From Anisus vortex (Eukaryota; Mollusca; Gastropoda; Planorbidae), in contig OX421499.1 in NCBI GenBank assembly GCA_949126835.1, positions 25,021,990 through 25,085,989 of the forward strand: a stretch of 64,000 nucleotides of DNA, written 5' to 3'. Made by a program: the position numbers and the translations under genes. Below the pieces are notes generated by a model. That model was not told the DNA's origin. It worked only from the letters and a program-made list of their open reading frames with translations, and did not search any database. Each line of letters opens with the position of its first letter. Positions within the stretch are counted from its first letter, which is position 1. Below are positions 10,805 to 23,399 of the stretch, piece after piece.

Positions 10805-11624
10805 ATTGTAACTTGTGTAGCTTACTAATAAACGAAAAATAACATTCGTTATAATGCTTATTTCAACCTCCGTCCCAGGCACCATTTACCCTAGTCACGC
10901 CACTGTATAGTGTAGCATAAATTAAATTATATACACACACATCGGAGACTTCAAAACAATTTTTGAATCCTATTAGTCGAAGATGACATTGTTGTATTTT
11001 TCTTGTTTTACTCTAGTTGTTTGTTTTGTATTTTTTTGTTCTGTAATTGTGTTCATTGGTTACAACAATTTATTCCATAACTGATTGACTAATTCGGAAC
11101 TCACGAGAAGTTAATGAAATAAAATAAACATTTAATATTTCTTGAATAAATAACAGTTTGCTGATATAGCAAGAAATATAATAACAATCCATGGTTGACG
11201 AGTGATTAGTGGGAGGGGGTGGGGGGATCAATGTCGGGGAAAACAAATAGATTAAGACAATGAATGACAATGACAGTGACAGTGACAATGACAGTGACAG
11301 AACTTGGTGGAAGAAAAAAAAACAAGCATAAGAAATAAATAGCTTTTGAAACAGACGTTTTGTTTTGAAACAAACTCCATAATTATGGAGATAATATTTC
11401 CATCAGCGGAATTGATGAAACATTTGTAAAAAAAATCTAGCGATTTAATGTTAAATGCAACAAAAAAAAATGTTACACTCTATGTTTAAAATATGTATTA
11501 CACAAATCTATGTAGCAAACAAAGAGAATTTACAAGTTCAGTAGTGGTTTATTGGAATTGTACGATAATTCTTGATAATTAATTTTAAACTTTTTAATCT
11601 ATGTCTTTCTCTATCTATTTATAT
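10805..11624. other. AT-rich noncoding DNA
   Basis: A short GACAGTGACAATGACA repeat lies at 11255-11300, next to a G-run. The 72-residue open frame on the minus strand here is serine/leucine low complexity and is not accepted as a gene. Confidence 0.5.
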
Positions 11625-12680
11625 CATAGGTTCTCAACGGGGGCGATATCGCCGACCGGGGGGCGGTGAGAAGCTTTAGGGGGGCGCTGACATTCCCGGG
11701 GGCGATTGGGGGGCGGTGAAAAACAAGTGGGCGGTATAAACATACCTGATATAATTTGAACACCTCAGCTATTTTAATTTATTAGGTTTTGGATCAAATG
11801 TGATGTAAACGCAAGTAATGCTAAATATCTGATATCCCCCAACAGTAGGCCTACATATTATTATACTAATAAGAGATATGAATCGCATGTACTTTTTCAA
11901 CAACTAGGGGTCACTATTAGACGAGTAGGCCTATGGTGTGCGACCGGCTCGTTATATGGTTCGTTCACCGCACTGTCAAACGACACGACACGCGATCCAT
12001 CCCTTCCGCCGACCGATCCCTGTCGCCCAAACATTTGCTATTATTAATGATACTTTGATCTCAGTTTTACTGTGATGTCTTAATATGTGTTACGACAATA
12101 CTGATATAGCATCGTTGAGCGGAATGGATACGTAGTAATTGTACAAACTGGGTAGTTAATTGAATGTTTGAAAATATACGTATAAATTATTTATTTATAT
12201 AATATTTATGTAATTTTCAAATACTTTTTACAGTTTGATTATTTCAAAGTTATAAATTGTAAGCCATTTATTCTTTTATAAAAGAAAAAAAAAGAAACAT
12301 TAGAAATAATAGCTCGAATGAAACGGGTTAATTATCTCCCTTTAATTAAAGAATCGTTCCACATTTATTTGATTCAATAGTGATACCAAACAAATTCTGT
12401 TTTGTAATATAACAAAATTTACTGACTAATTGCCTCTTGTTTAGACAATTTGTTGCTCTATACATTCTTACAATATGTTTCCTTTTCAGTTCTTTTAATG
12501 ATAATAAATAAGCACACAAATCTAGTCGGCCTAAAAAAAAATTGCGGAAACTATATTGACCCTTTAACGTCCAGAGGTGTGGGGGGAGTGGGCGCTAAAG
12601 TTTGGGGGGGGAGGGAGGGGGCGATGAGCGGAAAATAAAATTAAAAGGGGCGGTGAACCGAAAAAGGTTGAGGACCTATG
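11625..12680. mobile_element. hAT-like element, 1056 bp, G-rich termini, copy 1
   Basis: The ends are CATAGGTTCTCAACGGGGG and the complement of CATAGGTCCTCAACC. A perfect 8-bp duplication, ATTTATAT, flanks it (11617-11624 and 12681-12688). The first 120 bp is very G-rich (GGGGGCGAT, GGGGGGCGGTGA, repeated). The interior shows no transposase frame, so it is non-autonomous. A second copy in opposite orientation is at 48951. Confidence 0.92.
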
Positions 12681-13536
12681 ATTTATATCAATCTTTAATC
12701 TATCTAAGGCCTATTCATCTATAACTTTGTCTATCTCTGTCTATATGTATCTGTCTATTTACATTTTATCTTATCTTATATATCTTATATATCTTATATA
12801 AAGAAGATTATTTCGTATTACGCTCATCCGTGGTTTGATTCTTGTCTTGCAGGTTGATTATTGTTTTTAATAATTTTATGTTACTGGTTTTCCTGGTTTG
12901 TTCATGCAACCTATTCCATGCTCCGGATGCCACTCGGGAAGAAAGAGTAATATGTATTTGTTCTTGCTTATGGGATAGGACACTTTTTTTTTGTTCTTAT
13001 GTTTATCTAAGCATTTTAATAGATCGTTATTGTGTTGATTTCTTAGTTAGGATTTAATGCATTATGCATTATTACTACTTTACTCTTTGCCCTTCTGTCT
13101 TCTAGTTTTTCTAGGTTTAGTAATTTAACTATCGGTGTTACTCTTGTCAGTTGTGAATATTCGCTAATAATGAAACTTAAAGCTCTTTTCTAGATGTGTT
13201 ATAAATTTTAAATATTTTTTTAGTTGATGGTTCCCATACCGAAGATGCATATTCAAGTATAGTTTTTAACTAATGTGAGATAGCATAAATTTTTTTCTTT
13301 CTTTGTCTATATTTTATCTATCTTTAACCATATCTTTATATTTAACTACTAGTCTATTTATCTACATAAATAGTATGCATATAGACATAGATGGATATAT
13401 AGTTGGATAGATACATAGATGATAAATATGAACAGATAGATACATTGATAGATTGATAGATAGATTGAGGGATAGATAGATTGAGAGATCGATAGATAGA
13501 TTGATAGATAAATATATTGAAATTCTTATAAGTTTA
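12681..13536. repeat. Noncoding DNA with SINE 3'-domain copy
   Basis: At about 12790-12950 (TATAAAGAAGATTATTTCGT, TTACTGGTTTTCCTGG, GATGCCACTCGGGAAGAAAG) lies another copy of the repeat at 722 and 31570. The rest is TCTATC/GATAGA-rich simple sequence. Confidence 0.5.
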
Positions 13537-13657
13537 AAGACGTTCCTTCTAGATAGAAGATTATTGCGTCCACTAGGACCAAAACTACTGCAGGGCGACA
13601 GGGATCCGTCGGTGGCAGGGATAGAACCCGGTGAACTAACCGCTGGGCCAGCCGGCT
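13537..13657 (-). repeat. tRNA-derived SINE with hairpin tail
   Basis: On the minus strand, GCCGGCTGGCCCAGCGGTTAG gives an A box TGGCCCAGCGG matching TRGYNNAGYNGG. GGTTCTATCCC is a B box one base from consensus. The element ends in the hairpin domain (plus strand GACGTTCC, CTTCTAGATAGAAG, GCGTC). It is the only copy here that joins the tRNA-like head to this hairpin tail, so it defines the family. Confidence 0.75.
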
Positions 13658-13679
13658 TTACAATATAGGCCTAGATAGA

Positions 13680-14010
13680 TTGAGAGAGATAGATAGATTG
13701 ACATATAGATTGATATATTGATATATTGATATATTGATATATTGATAGATTGATAGATTGATAGATTGATAGATTGATAGATTGATAGATTGATAGATTG
13801 ATAGATTGATAGATTGATAGATTGATAGATTGATAAATTGATAAATTGATAGATTGATAGATTGATAGATTGATAGATTAATAGATTGATAGATTGATAG
13901 ATTGATAGATTGATAAATTGATAGATTGATAGATTGATAGATTGATAGATTGATAGATTGATAGATTGACAGATTGATAGATTGATTGAGAGATCGATAG
14001 ATAGATATCT
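13680..14010. repeat. 8-bp satellite (GATAGATT)n
   Basis: About 38 copies of GATAGATT with occasional GATAAATT and GACAGATT variants, bordered by GATA-rich sequence on both sides. Confidence 0.95.
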
Positions 14011-14490
14011 AGAAAATATTAATCCATTTCTAAATTAGCAAACATGAAATTTTTTAATATAACAAATGTACACTTCCATTATGTATTGTTTAAATCTTTC
14101 ATAACCTAAAAGGTAAAAGCTTCTATCACATGATTAGATTTGTGTGTGTTATTGATACAGCTACTTGTTTAGATTTTATTCTTGGCTTCAATATTAACTA
14201 AGTTGTGTTATTTTTTTAATGTGTTTTCTAAATTTGCCAAAGTTCTAAGCTTCATTGTATAATTTACAAACATTAATATCCTAAGCTGATGCATAGTTTA
14301 CATTTATAAAGTAAAGTCTTACATTTTTAAATTTTAAGTTTTAAAATGATGTTTAGTTGATGATTTTCCTGACTGCTTCTGACAACCCCTTCACATGCTC
14401 GCATGCCATTATGGTCCTTGCATCTAAGGAAAAATTATAAATCTTATATCTGTCTTTCTGTGTGTTTCATTACCTAATACAGGGCAACTT
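14011..14490. other. AT-rich noncoding DNA
   Basis: Weak similarity near 14340-14440 (GATGATTTTCCTGACT, CTCGCATGCCATTA) to the distal SINE block. Nothing else. Confidence 0.4.
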
Positions 14491-14496
14491 TTGAAA

Positions 14497-14783
14497 TGTT
14501 ATAAACCTTACAAGTGTGTAGCATAACGAATTATATACGTGTTTAGCATTTTAAATGTTATAAACCTTACAAGTGTGTAGCATAACGAATTATATACGTG
14601 TTTAGCATTTTAAATGTTATAAACCTTACAAGTGTGTAGCATAACGAATTATATACGTGTTTAGCATTTTAAATGTTATAAACCTTACAAGTGTGTAGCC
14701 TAACGAATTATATACGTGTTTAGCATTTTAAATGTTATAAACCTTACAAGTGTGTAGCATAACGAATTATATACGTGTTCTGC
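14497..14783. repeat. 59-bp tandem repeat, 5 copies
   Basis: Five almost identical 59-bp units (starts at 14497, 14556, 14615, 14674 and 14733). Landmarks are TGTTATAAACCTTACAAG and CGAATTATATACGTG. Only one or two substitutions separate the units, indicating recent expansion. Confidence 0.95.
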
Positions 14784-16033
14784 ATTAAAAAATATCCCTG
14801 CACTTGTTTCTGTTGTTTAATGTCAAATGCGTTCAGAGCTTACATTATGTTTGTTGGCAGCGCTATATAAGTATACATTATTAATATATAATATGTATAT
14901 AGCAATGTAAAAGGAAATGTTTAATACATGACTAGAAGAACTAAGCTCGTATGACGTATTAATCTTCTTTTTTCCATTTCGCATCTGTGCATCATAGACA
15001 CAATAGATAAGATCATAATATGTATTTTATAGAAACTGTAACGAATCGTCTTGGGCGAGTATATATGAATATGCTCTTTTGGCATTACATTGTAAAAAAA
15101 AAACATCGTATTACTTACTACTCTATAATTACCATAAACTAACATTTCAACTCTGGGAATATAGTTGAATATTATTTCATCAATATAAAATTACACTTCA
15201 TTAGAGTATTACTAGTAATAATAGTAGTTTCGATTACTATCAGTTTATGAGCTCATGTAGTATTAAAAAAAACAAGGTTTACAGTACGTGATACTTGGCT
15301 GAAATATTTCATCTACCCTCATTAGTGTCCTCGGGGTTTACTCGTCGACAGTTATTGGCCGTGTCGTGAGTGAGATTGATGGAGTTCGGAAGACTTCTAA
15401 CACATAATTTGTTTAGTTATAAAGTGAAGGTCGTAATACTTATAAATTACCTTCAATAATAGTAGTATAAAAGTTTATTTATGGGACATGTTTTGAAGGA
15501 GGAGCCCAACGGCTAACCATTATAAATTGCTTGACTTCGCTTATTGGTCAGGAATATGTCATTCATATCTTCGTGATAGATGGCGAATGTAGGCGTTTGG
15601 GTGTTGTTGAATGTCGCAGTGTAACCCCCAGGGAAAAATTGGCTAGCGTTCATTCTACTTTCTTCATATAGCAGTAGAACATAGAATACAAACTGAAAGA
15701 CACACTGTAGTTTGTCAATGCTTGTGAAAAAAATGCCACAAGCCGCCTACTTGAAAATATCAACATCACGACACAACGCTAACTCGTACTAATACATAGG
15801 CTACTAAAATATAAAGCTTAGGCTGTCTGCAAATATCAACATCAACACCACACCAAAATTCTAAGTGACAAAAAAACATCAACATCGCACCTAGTCTATG
15901 TGTAAATGGTATAGGAGTTGCATATCACAATATTTACTTCAATGTGAACACTTCAGCAGCCAACGGAACATGTATATAAAGAAATATTACTATAACAGAC
16001 ATAATGTAGAAACAAATGTCGGAACTACTAAAC
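14784..16033. other. AT-rich noncoding DNA
   Basis: No gene, RNA or mobile element recognised. The 74-residue minus-strand frame at 14921-15145 has no domain. Confidence 0.5.
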
Positions 16034-16412
16034 CAGGGGTCGGGAACCTTTTTGTCTGTGAGAGCCATGGACACCACATATTTTGAAAAGTTATTCTGTG
16101 AGAGCCATACATTTTGTTTAAAATTAAAATTTAAGTCAATGTGTGCAAGAGTTATTTCCCTTTAATTACAATGAATGCAGGGTTGCTATTTTTTTTTTTG
16201 GTCAGCGGAGTTTATCTCCTTTACCACTTCTGATGCTGAGCTGCAGTAGACTTTAGCTCATTTGTAGAATGAAATATTGATATGTAATTAATATAATGTA
16301 GATCAAAGGAGTCTAAAGAAACATTTTTTAGAATCGAACTTTTGTTTGCGAGCCAGATGCAGCCATCAATAGAGCCACATCTGGCTCGCGATCCATAGGT
16401 TCCCGACCCATG
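16034..16412. mobile_element. hAT MITE, 379 bp, second copy of the 9256 family
   Basis: Same ends (CAGGGGTCGGGAACC; right end decayed to GGTTCCCGACCCATG) and same GAGAGCCATG and GCGAGCCAGATG blocks as 9256-9592. A perfect 8-bp duplication, TACTAAAC, flanks it (16026-16033 and 16413-16420). It is 42 bp longer than the other copy, mainly from an internal insertion around 16140-16225. Confidence 0.93.
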
Positions 16413-16798
16413 TACTAAACTATCTCTTTAAAAAGAACTTTTAAAAAATTAAACATTTTTGATAAAGTACAACTGAATGCTCTAAAAAAAATAAAAAAAT
16501 AACAAAGTTAAAAAATCAATAATCATTTTGTCACTGTGTTATTGCCATGTTAATGTGTTAATGTTAATTATTATTGATATGTGTATTAGTATTATTGTTT
16601 AATATATTATTTGCCAATGCTATAATTTTCTTGTTTTCTGTTGACTATGCCTTTATTGTACCTATGTACTATGTGGCAAATAGAAAGAACGTTCATTTTT
16701 TATTTAACATCATCACCTCTACACAACGTTTACGCGTTGATAACAACATCAACATCACCTCCCACACACAAGGTCCACATCACCCACACGAGACCTAC
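16413..16798. other. Intron 2 sequence next to the TM1 exon
   Basis: AT-rich. A near-duplicate of part of this stretch (TATAATTTTCTTG, GACTATGCCTTTATTGTACC) recurs at about 19020-19080, so it belongs to a dispersed repeat. No gene. Confidence 0.5.
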
Positions 16799-17022
16799 CT
16801 GTACTGCAGCACCACCAGTATGACTGCGATGTTGCCGACGAGTCCCAGGATGAAGATGGCGATGTACAGTATGGTGCAGATCGCCAGCAGGTGTGTGGGC
16901 GGCTGGAACATGCTCAGCATGTCGTGCTCATTGCCGTGCGGTCTAAACGTGTCGTTCACGTGTAACAGCTGCTCGTTGCTGATCATCCCGGCCATCAAAG
17001 ACTTTATCATCGACTTGTTCAA
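16799..17022 (-). CDS. GPCR exon 2: extracellular N-terminus and TM1
   Basis: A 224-base internal exon between a TTCTACAG acceptor (17023 onward) and an AG|GTAGGT donor at 16798. It encodes 74 residues plus two bases of an Arg codon completed by the exon at 7451-7584. The first part is hydrophilic with glycosylation sequons (NKS, NDT). The last ~30 residues form TM1: HLLAICTILYIAIFILG then GLVGNIAVILVVL, with the class A G-N-x-x-V motif, ending QY(R). Codon use is more GC-rich than the flanks, as expected for real coding sequence. It follows the candidate first exon in phase 0. It has no start codon of its own: the leading triplet is TTG after the acceptor. Confidence 0.88.
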
Positions 17023-17454
17023 CTGTAGAACATAATCATTCGTTAAATAAAGTCCAACTCTACTTTGAGCTATTGGGTTAAGCCAGAGTCCAATTTACAT
17101 TGGGCTATTTGTTAAGCCGGTGTCCAAGTTACATTCGGTCATTTGTTAAATCAAAGTCTACTTTGAGGTATAATTTCTTACGTCAGAATCCACCCAATTT
17201 ACATTGGGCGTTTTGTTAAGCCGGTGTCCAACTCTACTTTGTTATGTCACGCGAGTATTACAATGATCTGTAGGAATTTGTTTTCAACCTAGCCTTAATG
17301 GGCATTTTTCTAAAAGCTCAAGGCCAATGTAAATACAATAGTTTGTAAGTTCGTTTGAAAAAAAAAAGTTGAAGATTAATTAGGAAAAGGAAACAGTTAC
17401 CAAAGAAGATTTAAAATTACTTTTGTTTTAACAGTTAGTGTAATAAATGTGTAC
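17023..17454. other. Intron 1, 3' end
   Basis: Contains four loosely repeated blocks of about 55 bp (TTACATTGGGC, GTTAAGCCGGTGTCCA, AACTCTACTTTG) at 17050-17240, an old short tandem repeat. No gene. Confidence 0.5.
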
Positions 17455-17468
17455 GCAGAGAGAGAGAG

Positions 17469-17524
<56 letters not shown>
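17455..17524. repeat. (GA)n microsatellite
   Basis: About 35 GA units with one interruption (AAAGATA). Confidence 0.95.
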
Positions 17525-17525
<1 letters not shown>

Positions 17526-17822
17526 AACGTGAAAACTATAGTCTTAGAGAAAAAGAGAGAAAGTATAATCTATAGAAAAATGTCGAACAATACAGAGAAG
17601 TAGAAAGACAAAGTATAAAAGAATGTACTTTGTAGTCATTAGAGTAGAGAGTTCTAATGTTTCAAACAAAAAGCCCAGGCCGTATACTGTCTGTCTGGTC
17701 AACCTAATGGCTTTTATGGGTCAATTCAACAGTCTACGGCTCCGTGATTTGTATTGGAATCAAGCCACACACACACCACCCCCTGTAGCTAAACAACAGA
17801 TTTCACAGTTCTCATGTCAAAG

Positions 17823-18361
17823 GTTTTACTTGGGCTAAACAAATCACAATGTAATTTTTACTTGGGCTAAACAAATCACATTGTAATTTTTACTTTAGCT
17901 AAACAAATCACATTGTAATTTTTACTTGTGACAAACAAATCACAATGTAATTTTTACTTTAGCTAAACAAATCATAATGTAATTTTTACTTGAGCTAAAC
18001 AAATCACATTGTAATTTTTACTTGTGACAAACAAATCACAATGTAATTTTTACTTGGGACAAACAAATCACAATGTAATTTTTACTTTAGCTAAACAAAT
18101 CACATTGTAATTTTTACTTGTGACAAACAAATCATAATGTAATTTTTACTTTAGCTAAACAAATCATAATGTAATTTTTACTTTAGCTAAACAAATCACA
18201 TTGTAATTTTTACTTGTGACAAACAAATCATAATGTAATTTTTACTTTAGCTAAACAAATCACAATGTAATTTTGACTTTAGCTAAACAAATCATAATGT
18301 AATTTTTACTTTAGCTAAACAAATCACATTGTAATTTTTACTTGTGACAAACAAATCACAT
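17823..18361. repeat. 32-bp satellite with alternating variants
   Basis: About 17 units of 32 bp with the common core AAACAAATCACA then GTAATTTTTACTT. The joining bases fall into types TTAGCT, GTGACA and GGGCT, which alternate in repeated patterns such as A-B-A-A-B, a sign of higher-order expansion. Noncoding. Confidence 0.93.
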
Positions 18362-19909
18362 ATACTAAAAATACGAACAAGTAATAATAATTTCCCTGTT
18401 GAACTGGGTCGCCACTCCAGAATAGATTATAATTTAAGATTATGTCCCCTTTGCTTAAAAGATATAGGAGATGGATTTCACTATTTACTCCAATGTGTGC
18501 ACTTCAATGCCCAACGATAAATGTATCTAAAAAAATATTACTATAACAGACCTAATGTAGAAAAAATGTCGGAACTGCTTAATTCTAGTTCTCTAAAAGA
18601 ACTTAAAAAACTAAGCATATTTTCAAAAATATTAGTATCTGCTTTTAAAAAATGAAAAAAAGGTTAGAAATGTTTAAGTATTTTAACATGTTGGTTTGTC
18701 ACTATGTTAATGATAGTCGTGAAGTAATGTAATATACTAAGCCGCAAGAAAAATTGTGAATGATTTCTTAAATGTTCGTTCTCACTATGTTAATGCTGTG
18801 CAGGTCTAATGAAAGTGATGTACCTGTATGTTTATGTTAGTAAATTAAGTCGTTGTTTTTTTTCTTTGTTTTTTTTTCCCCCAAAAAATTGTATTATAAA
18901 CTAAATTATCCCCCCTGAATTTCTCTTTTAGGATACCTTTAATTAATAAATTTTTTATTACCTTCATTTTTATTACTAATATTTGTATTACTATTATTGT
19001 TCAATTTATTATTCACAAATGCTATAATTTTCTTATGTTTTTGACTATGCCTTTATTGTACCTATGTACTATGTGGCAAATAAATATTTTTCATTGGATC
19101 GGATATATTTTGCACCGCCCGTGTGAAGACACCTCGGCTACACAGGGCGCCTAGGAGAAAACTTAGCCACTTCTTCTAGAAAATTATAATCCACTGTTGC
19201 ATGTGTAGTCGTCAATAATGCCGTGTTATCCACAGGCCTTATTATACTGAAGCCTATGAGCTCCACGAAGAGTATGGCCCCCAACAATAAGAAGATTTGC
19301 AAGCTAAATTACTGAGTATTATAATTCTTTAAAAAATTGTACAAATTGAGATCAGATCGCTAACGTCGTTGGGTCTGGAAGGAGGAATCGTCGTGTCCTG
19401 GGTCCTTAATCGAAACCTGGTTAAGATCGGGAGGGGACATTCTCTTGGGTTCAAACGGTTCGGAACAAAAAAATTACGTTTTAATATACATTAACAGAAA
19501 ACAGATATGACCAGCAGATATCAGAAGAATTTTACCACCATCTTGCTTAGCCCTTTTACAATTTAACCATACATCGATGATTTAACTACCCAGTAAATAA
19601 CACAACAACTAACTCCGTCCTTGTATTATTACTTTTACTTCTAAACTCACTGTCTTAATGAACAGTTATTTACTACAAACATGTAAAAAACACACACACA
19701 CACACAACGAATTAAACTTTTCCCTGACAGAATAGGGCAGTTGTTGATTCGTTATTTCACTGCACTTTCATAGTACACGTCACTTGGTTGAATAAAAACA
19801 TTTTGCCTTTATAAATATATCATGTTGTTTTCATCCTTCGGATAATTCCTTCAACTATAGAATAGGATTTGGGCTTAAAACCCTTGGGCGATGAGACATA
19901 AAACTTTTT
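18362..19909. other. AT-rich noncoding DNA
   Basis: Part (about 19000-19090) is a diverged copy of 16560-16680. A short (CA)n run lies at about 19690. No gene recognised. Confidence 0.5.
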
Positions 19910-19940
19910 TACTCTCTCTCTCTCTCTCTCTTTCTCTCTA

Positions 19941-19974
<34 letters not shown>

Positions 19975-20385
19975 GCGTAAGATATTATATATCCTTAACT
20001 CTTTATTCTACCGCTTTTTTTTTTCTTCATTTTCATTGCCACATACTCTCAATTTCTTCTTTTCTGTTTTTCATTCTTTGTTAATCTCTCTCTTTATTCC
20101 CTCCTCTCTATTGTGCGCTATTTTCAGCTTCTCTTTCTTTTCTTTTCTTTTCTCTCTCTCTCTCATATCACTTTTTCTTCTACCTTCTCTACTTTTTCTC
20201 CACCTCTCTCATACTCTATCGTTTCTCTTCTCTTTTTATCAGCCACCCACTTTTTCTTTATTGCATTAATCGCTCTCTCTCTCTCTCTCTTTCTCTATCT
20301 CTCTATCTCTCTTTTTTTATATCTCTCTATCTCTCTTTCTCTCTATCTCGCTTCCCCCCCTCCCCATCTCTCATGCTCTATCTTT
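19910..20385. repeat. CT-rich microsatellite cluster
   Basis: Imperfect (TC)n/(TTTC)n tracts at 19914-19974, 20130-20165 and 20270-20350. Leucine/serine-rich open frames here are artefacts of the repeat. Confidence 0.9.
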
Positions 20386-20749
20386 AAAGGGTAAGTCCTG
20401 CCTAAATAGTAACTTAATTCCATATTAAAGCCTTTGAAATATCATTTTCAAATATACAAGTCTTTCTTTTGAGAGTGGACGATAAATGTGTTAATTTAAT
20501 TAAATTACATTGCCAATTACGGAAACTGTCGACCACGGGCCGGAAACTCACGAACAGGTAGTGACGTCACAAGTTTCCAAGATTTTTGTTTACAATCAAT
20601 CGACTATGCTATAATCGACATGGCTTCACGCGACGTAGAACCATATACATGTATTACATGTTTGAACAATATAAAAAAATCTATCAGACAACGAGGACGA
20701 AAGGAATTTTAACGCTGAATTCAGCATATATCAATCAATCGAGAAAAAT

Positions 20750-20776
20750 GGATCACGCATCGGAAATATCAAATGG
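20750..20776 (+). other. Possible short leader exon with splice donor
   Basis: An ATG-led stretch coding MDHASEISN plus one base, followed by G|GTAAGTTGG, a good donor. Together with the acceptor TTTTTTTTTTCAG at 21750-21762 it looks like a small first exon of the element's gene. However, its phase would lead into a different frame from the P2X7-like one, so either a frameshift occurred or the pairing is wrong. Confidence 0.3.
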
Positions 20777-21772
20777 TAAGTTGGCCTACTTGATTAGCCT
20801 CCTACACTACTACAGTCCTAGGTTAGGTCTATGCGGCTCTATGCCATAGACTATGACTATGGCCGCACTGGCTATGCAGTTTCTCGACACTTTAGTAGGC
20901 TTAGCCTTAGCATCATAGTGAATCATAGCCTTAGGGTTTGACTTATCAATTTTTTAGTTTCTGACTTACGTTAAAGATAGGCCTATGTCTATGTAGGTAA
21001 TCTTCACACTAGTCTACATAAAACGACTTTTAAATTCACTTTTACTACCGGAACTTTTAAGCTATATGAATAGTAGGCCCTATATGCTAGTTATTGCCTA
21101 CTATATTAATTACTATGACTGTGACTGTATGACTACCCGGTATACTATAGGCTATAAACTATATGAGGCTTACTTGTGCGATTTTGTTTAGAATGAATAC
21201 GCTACTAAGTAGTTATTATGAATTGTGACGGACTAATAATTATACTTGTAAAAAAAGCTACATATCGGTAAAGGTAGACTATTGACATAGGAATACCGGC
21301 CGTAACAGGCATATAATAGGGGCTAGCTGTTTCCTGGTCCTCTTCTTAGGGTGTGATCAATCCTCTTATCTTTACCACCAGTGATTATTACCTATCTGTT
21401 CAATGTTTAAAGCTACTTAGGATTAATTTTAATTGATCTTGATTATTAAAAGATTACATTGGCAACAGTTTTTAGATAAAATAATGAAAATTAGTCCAAT
21501 TTATAGTTAGGCTATATAAGCTCAAGCTTGAAACAAAACAAAAAAACACTTTTTGCATTTCAACCTTTAATTGAATCAATTGCTCTATACTATAAAAATA
21601 TTTCATATACCGAAGAAGGGTTTTAAAAAATATAGTTGTAGGCCTATATGTGATTTATATAAAAATACATCAAATAGTGATATGTTACTATGTTAAAAAA
21701 ACAGCTGAATTATGAAAAGTATTGACTAAAACCTAAACAGTAATTATTCTTTTTTTTTTCAGGACAATGTGA

Positions 21773-21934
21773 TACACAGCTTACAGTTACAGGAACTCAG
21801 TTTATTGGTGTTTTGGCATACTTGGTCATGAAATTCACACACCGCTGCCTGCTTGTGCTTTAAACAAAATAATGTTGGCCTATCCAGAAGGCAGACTAAC
21901 TGGTTTCAAATGGGCCGATATTGATAAAGAATAA
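21773..21934 (+). pseudogene. P2X7 C-terminal-like domain fragment
   Basis: The 53 codons up to a TAA read TAYSYRNSVYWCFGILGHE, then IHTPLPACALNKIMLAYPEG, then RLTGFKWADIDKE. This follows the C-terminal pattern of the cysteine-rich cytoplasmic domain of P2X7 receptors and of many P2X7-like proteins that lack the channel: Y-R-x-x-V/F-x-W, then G-x-L-G, then I/V-P-x-C-x-x-x-x-I, then F/Y-P, then Y/L-T-G-F. A TGA in the same frame lies just after the splice acceptor at 21763, and the upstream zinc-binding cysteine part is missing. It is therefore probably a decayed remnant inside the TTAA element. Confidence 0.55.
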
Positions 21935-22379
21935 GCTGTACAGGCTTAGTTCTAAAGTATTAGTATATTTCTTTGAACAGTTATAAAATAAAAGGATTAA
22001 ATTTGAATGAAATTTCTTTATTGCTTTCAATATAGTTGCTAATTTAAACAAATATGCCCATGTATTATATACATTTTTGAACACAGTATAAACAAAATAA
22101 CATGATTGATAATTAATAGGTAGTGCATTTGGAAAACAGTCGATCATCCTCTGTTCACTTTTTTTGCAGTCATTTCCTTGGATTTATGAGCATTAGGCAC
22201 TTTTAAAAGAGTATTCTTAACACAGGATATCCCACCTACCCTCCATGGCAGCAAACCAGTTGGTCCACGGCAGCTTATTCAGTATTCACAACTGACCTCT
22301 ATAATATATAAAGACCATTTCCTTATTTGCCACCTGGGGACGCCCTTGGTAGGAGATGGTAGCTCCCCCAAGAAAAATT

Positions 22380-22462
22380 TCAACTTTTTGTACTTCCAAC
22401 TCCGACTCCAGGTACAGGTACTTTAAATTTCCTCCGACTCTTCGACTCCACAGCCCTAGTTT
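22380..22462. repeat. Terminal fragment of a GGCTGTGGAGTCG-type element
   Basis: AACTCCGACTCCAGG to CGACTCCACAGCCCTAG. The (A)GGGCTGTGGAGTCGnnGTC motif is a common end of non-autonomous DNA elements in animals. Only one end is seen. Confidence 0.35.
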
Positions 22463-23399
22463 TCACTGATAAAAAAAAGTTATTTAAAGGAATTATTATA
22501 TCAATGTTGAACAAAATGTTTCAAGACTTCTAATACCAATGTATGAAATATTTGTTCTTAAATAGGATTAAAAAAAAGCAAAGTTTAGCAATATTAATTA
22601 AATATGACAAATATTGCAGATATTTAATAAGACTAATAAGTAAACTAATTTAAAATGTCTATCTTATAAAATACCTTTCGCTAATATCAGATTCATCGTC
22701 TTCATATTCACCTTTATCTGGAACTTATTTATTGGTGTAGGTCACTGAAGACTTGCCTCGGCTATGGCTCACAGGTCTGAACTTCTACAGACTTGCATGT
22801 TTTAATCCCAGTTTGTACTCCTTAAAAAGTATTGTTAGATAGGTTGTAATGTAATATATGTAGGCCTACAAAGTAAATGGCATGAGTAAAAGTGAAATAA
22901 AAAAAAGTATTTATATATTATAGTCCTTATATAGCTATATAAGGTTTAGTCAAAATATTAAATATATTATATATATATAAATTATCATTAATGTATTTTT
23001 GAATGCTTACCCTTACTTTTGATTCATTCTGAATATGAGATTTGTCTGTATCATCTTGTCCTCTTTGGAACTGTGATCCACATAAGGTCTGAAGATCTAC
23101 AGACATAAATTATGGCTTCGCAATTGTTGGTTCTCACAAGTCAAAGCTTCACTCAGTGGTGGCGGTGGCATTGGGTCCATTGAAAGAGATTCTCTATTCG
23201 TGGATTATATTTCCTGATTATAAAATGATTACAAATTTTCTATCACCTAGTATATTTTACATTTTTACAACCACATAATTTTTTTATATATTGTTATTTA
23301 CAACAATTACAATAATATAACATCTTAAGCAAATTATAGCAAAGTATAGCTAACAATATATGGCATGTATGATGTAATGGATATATAGTAGTAATTAGT

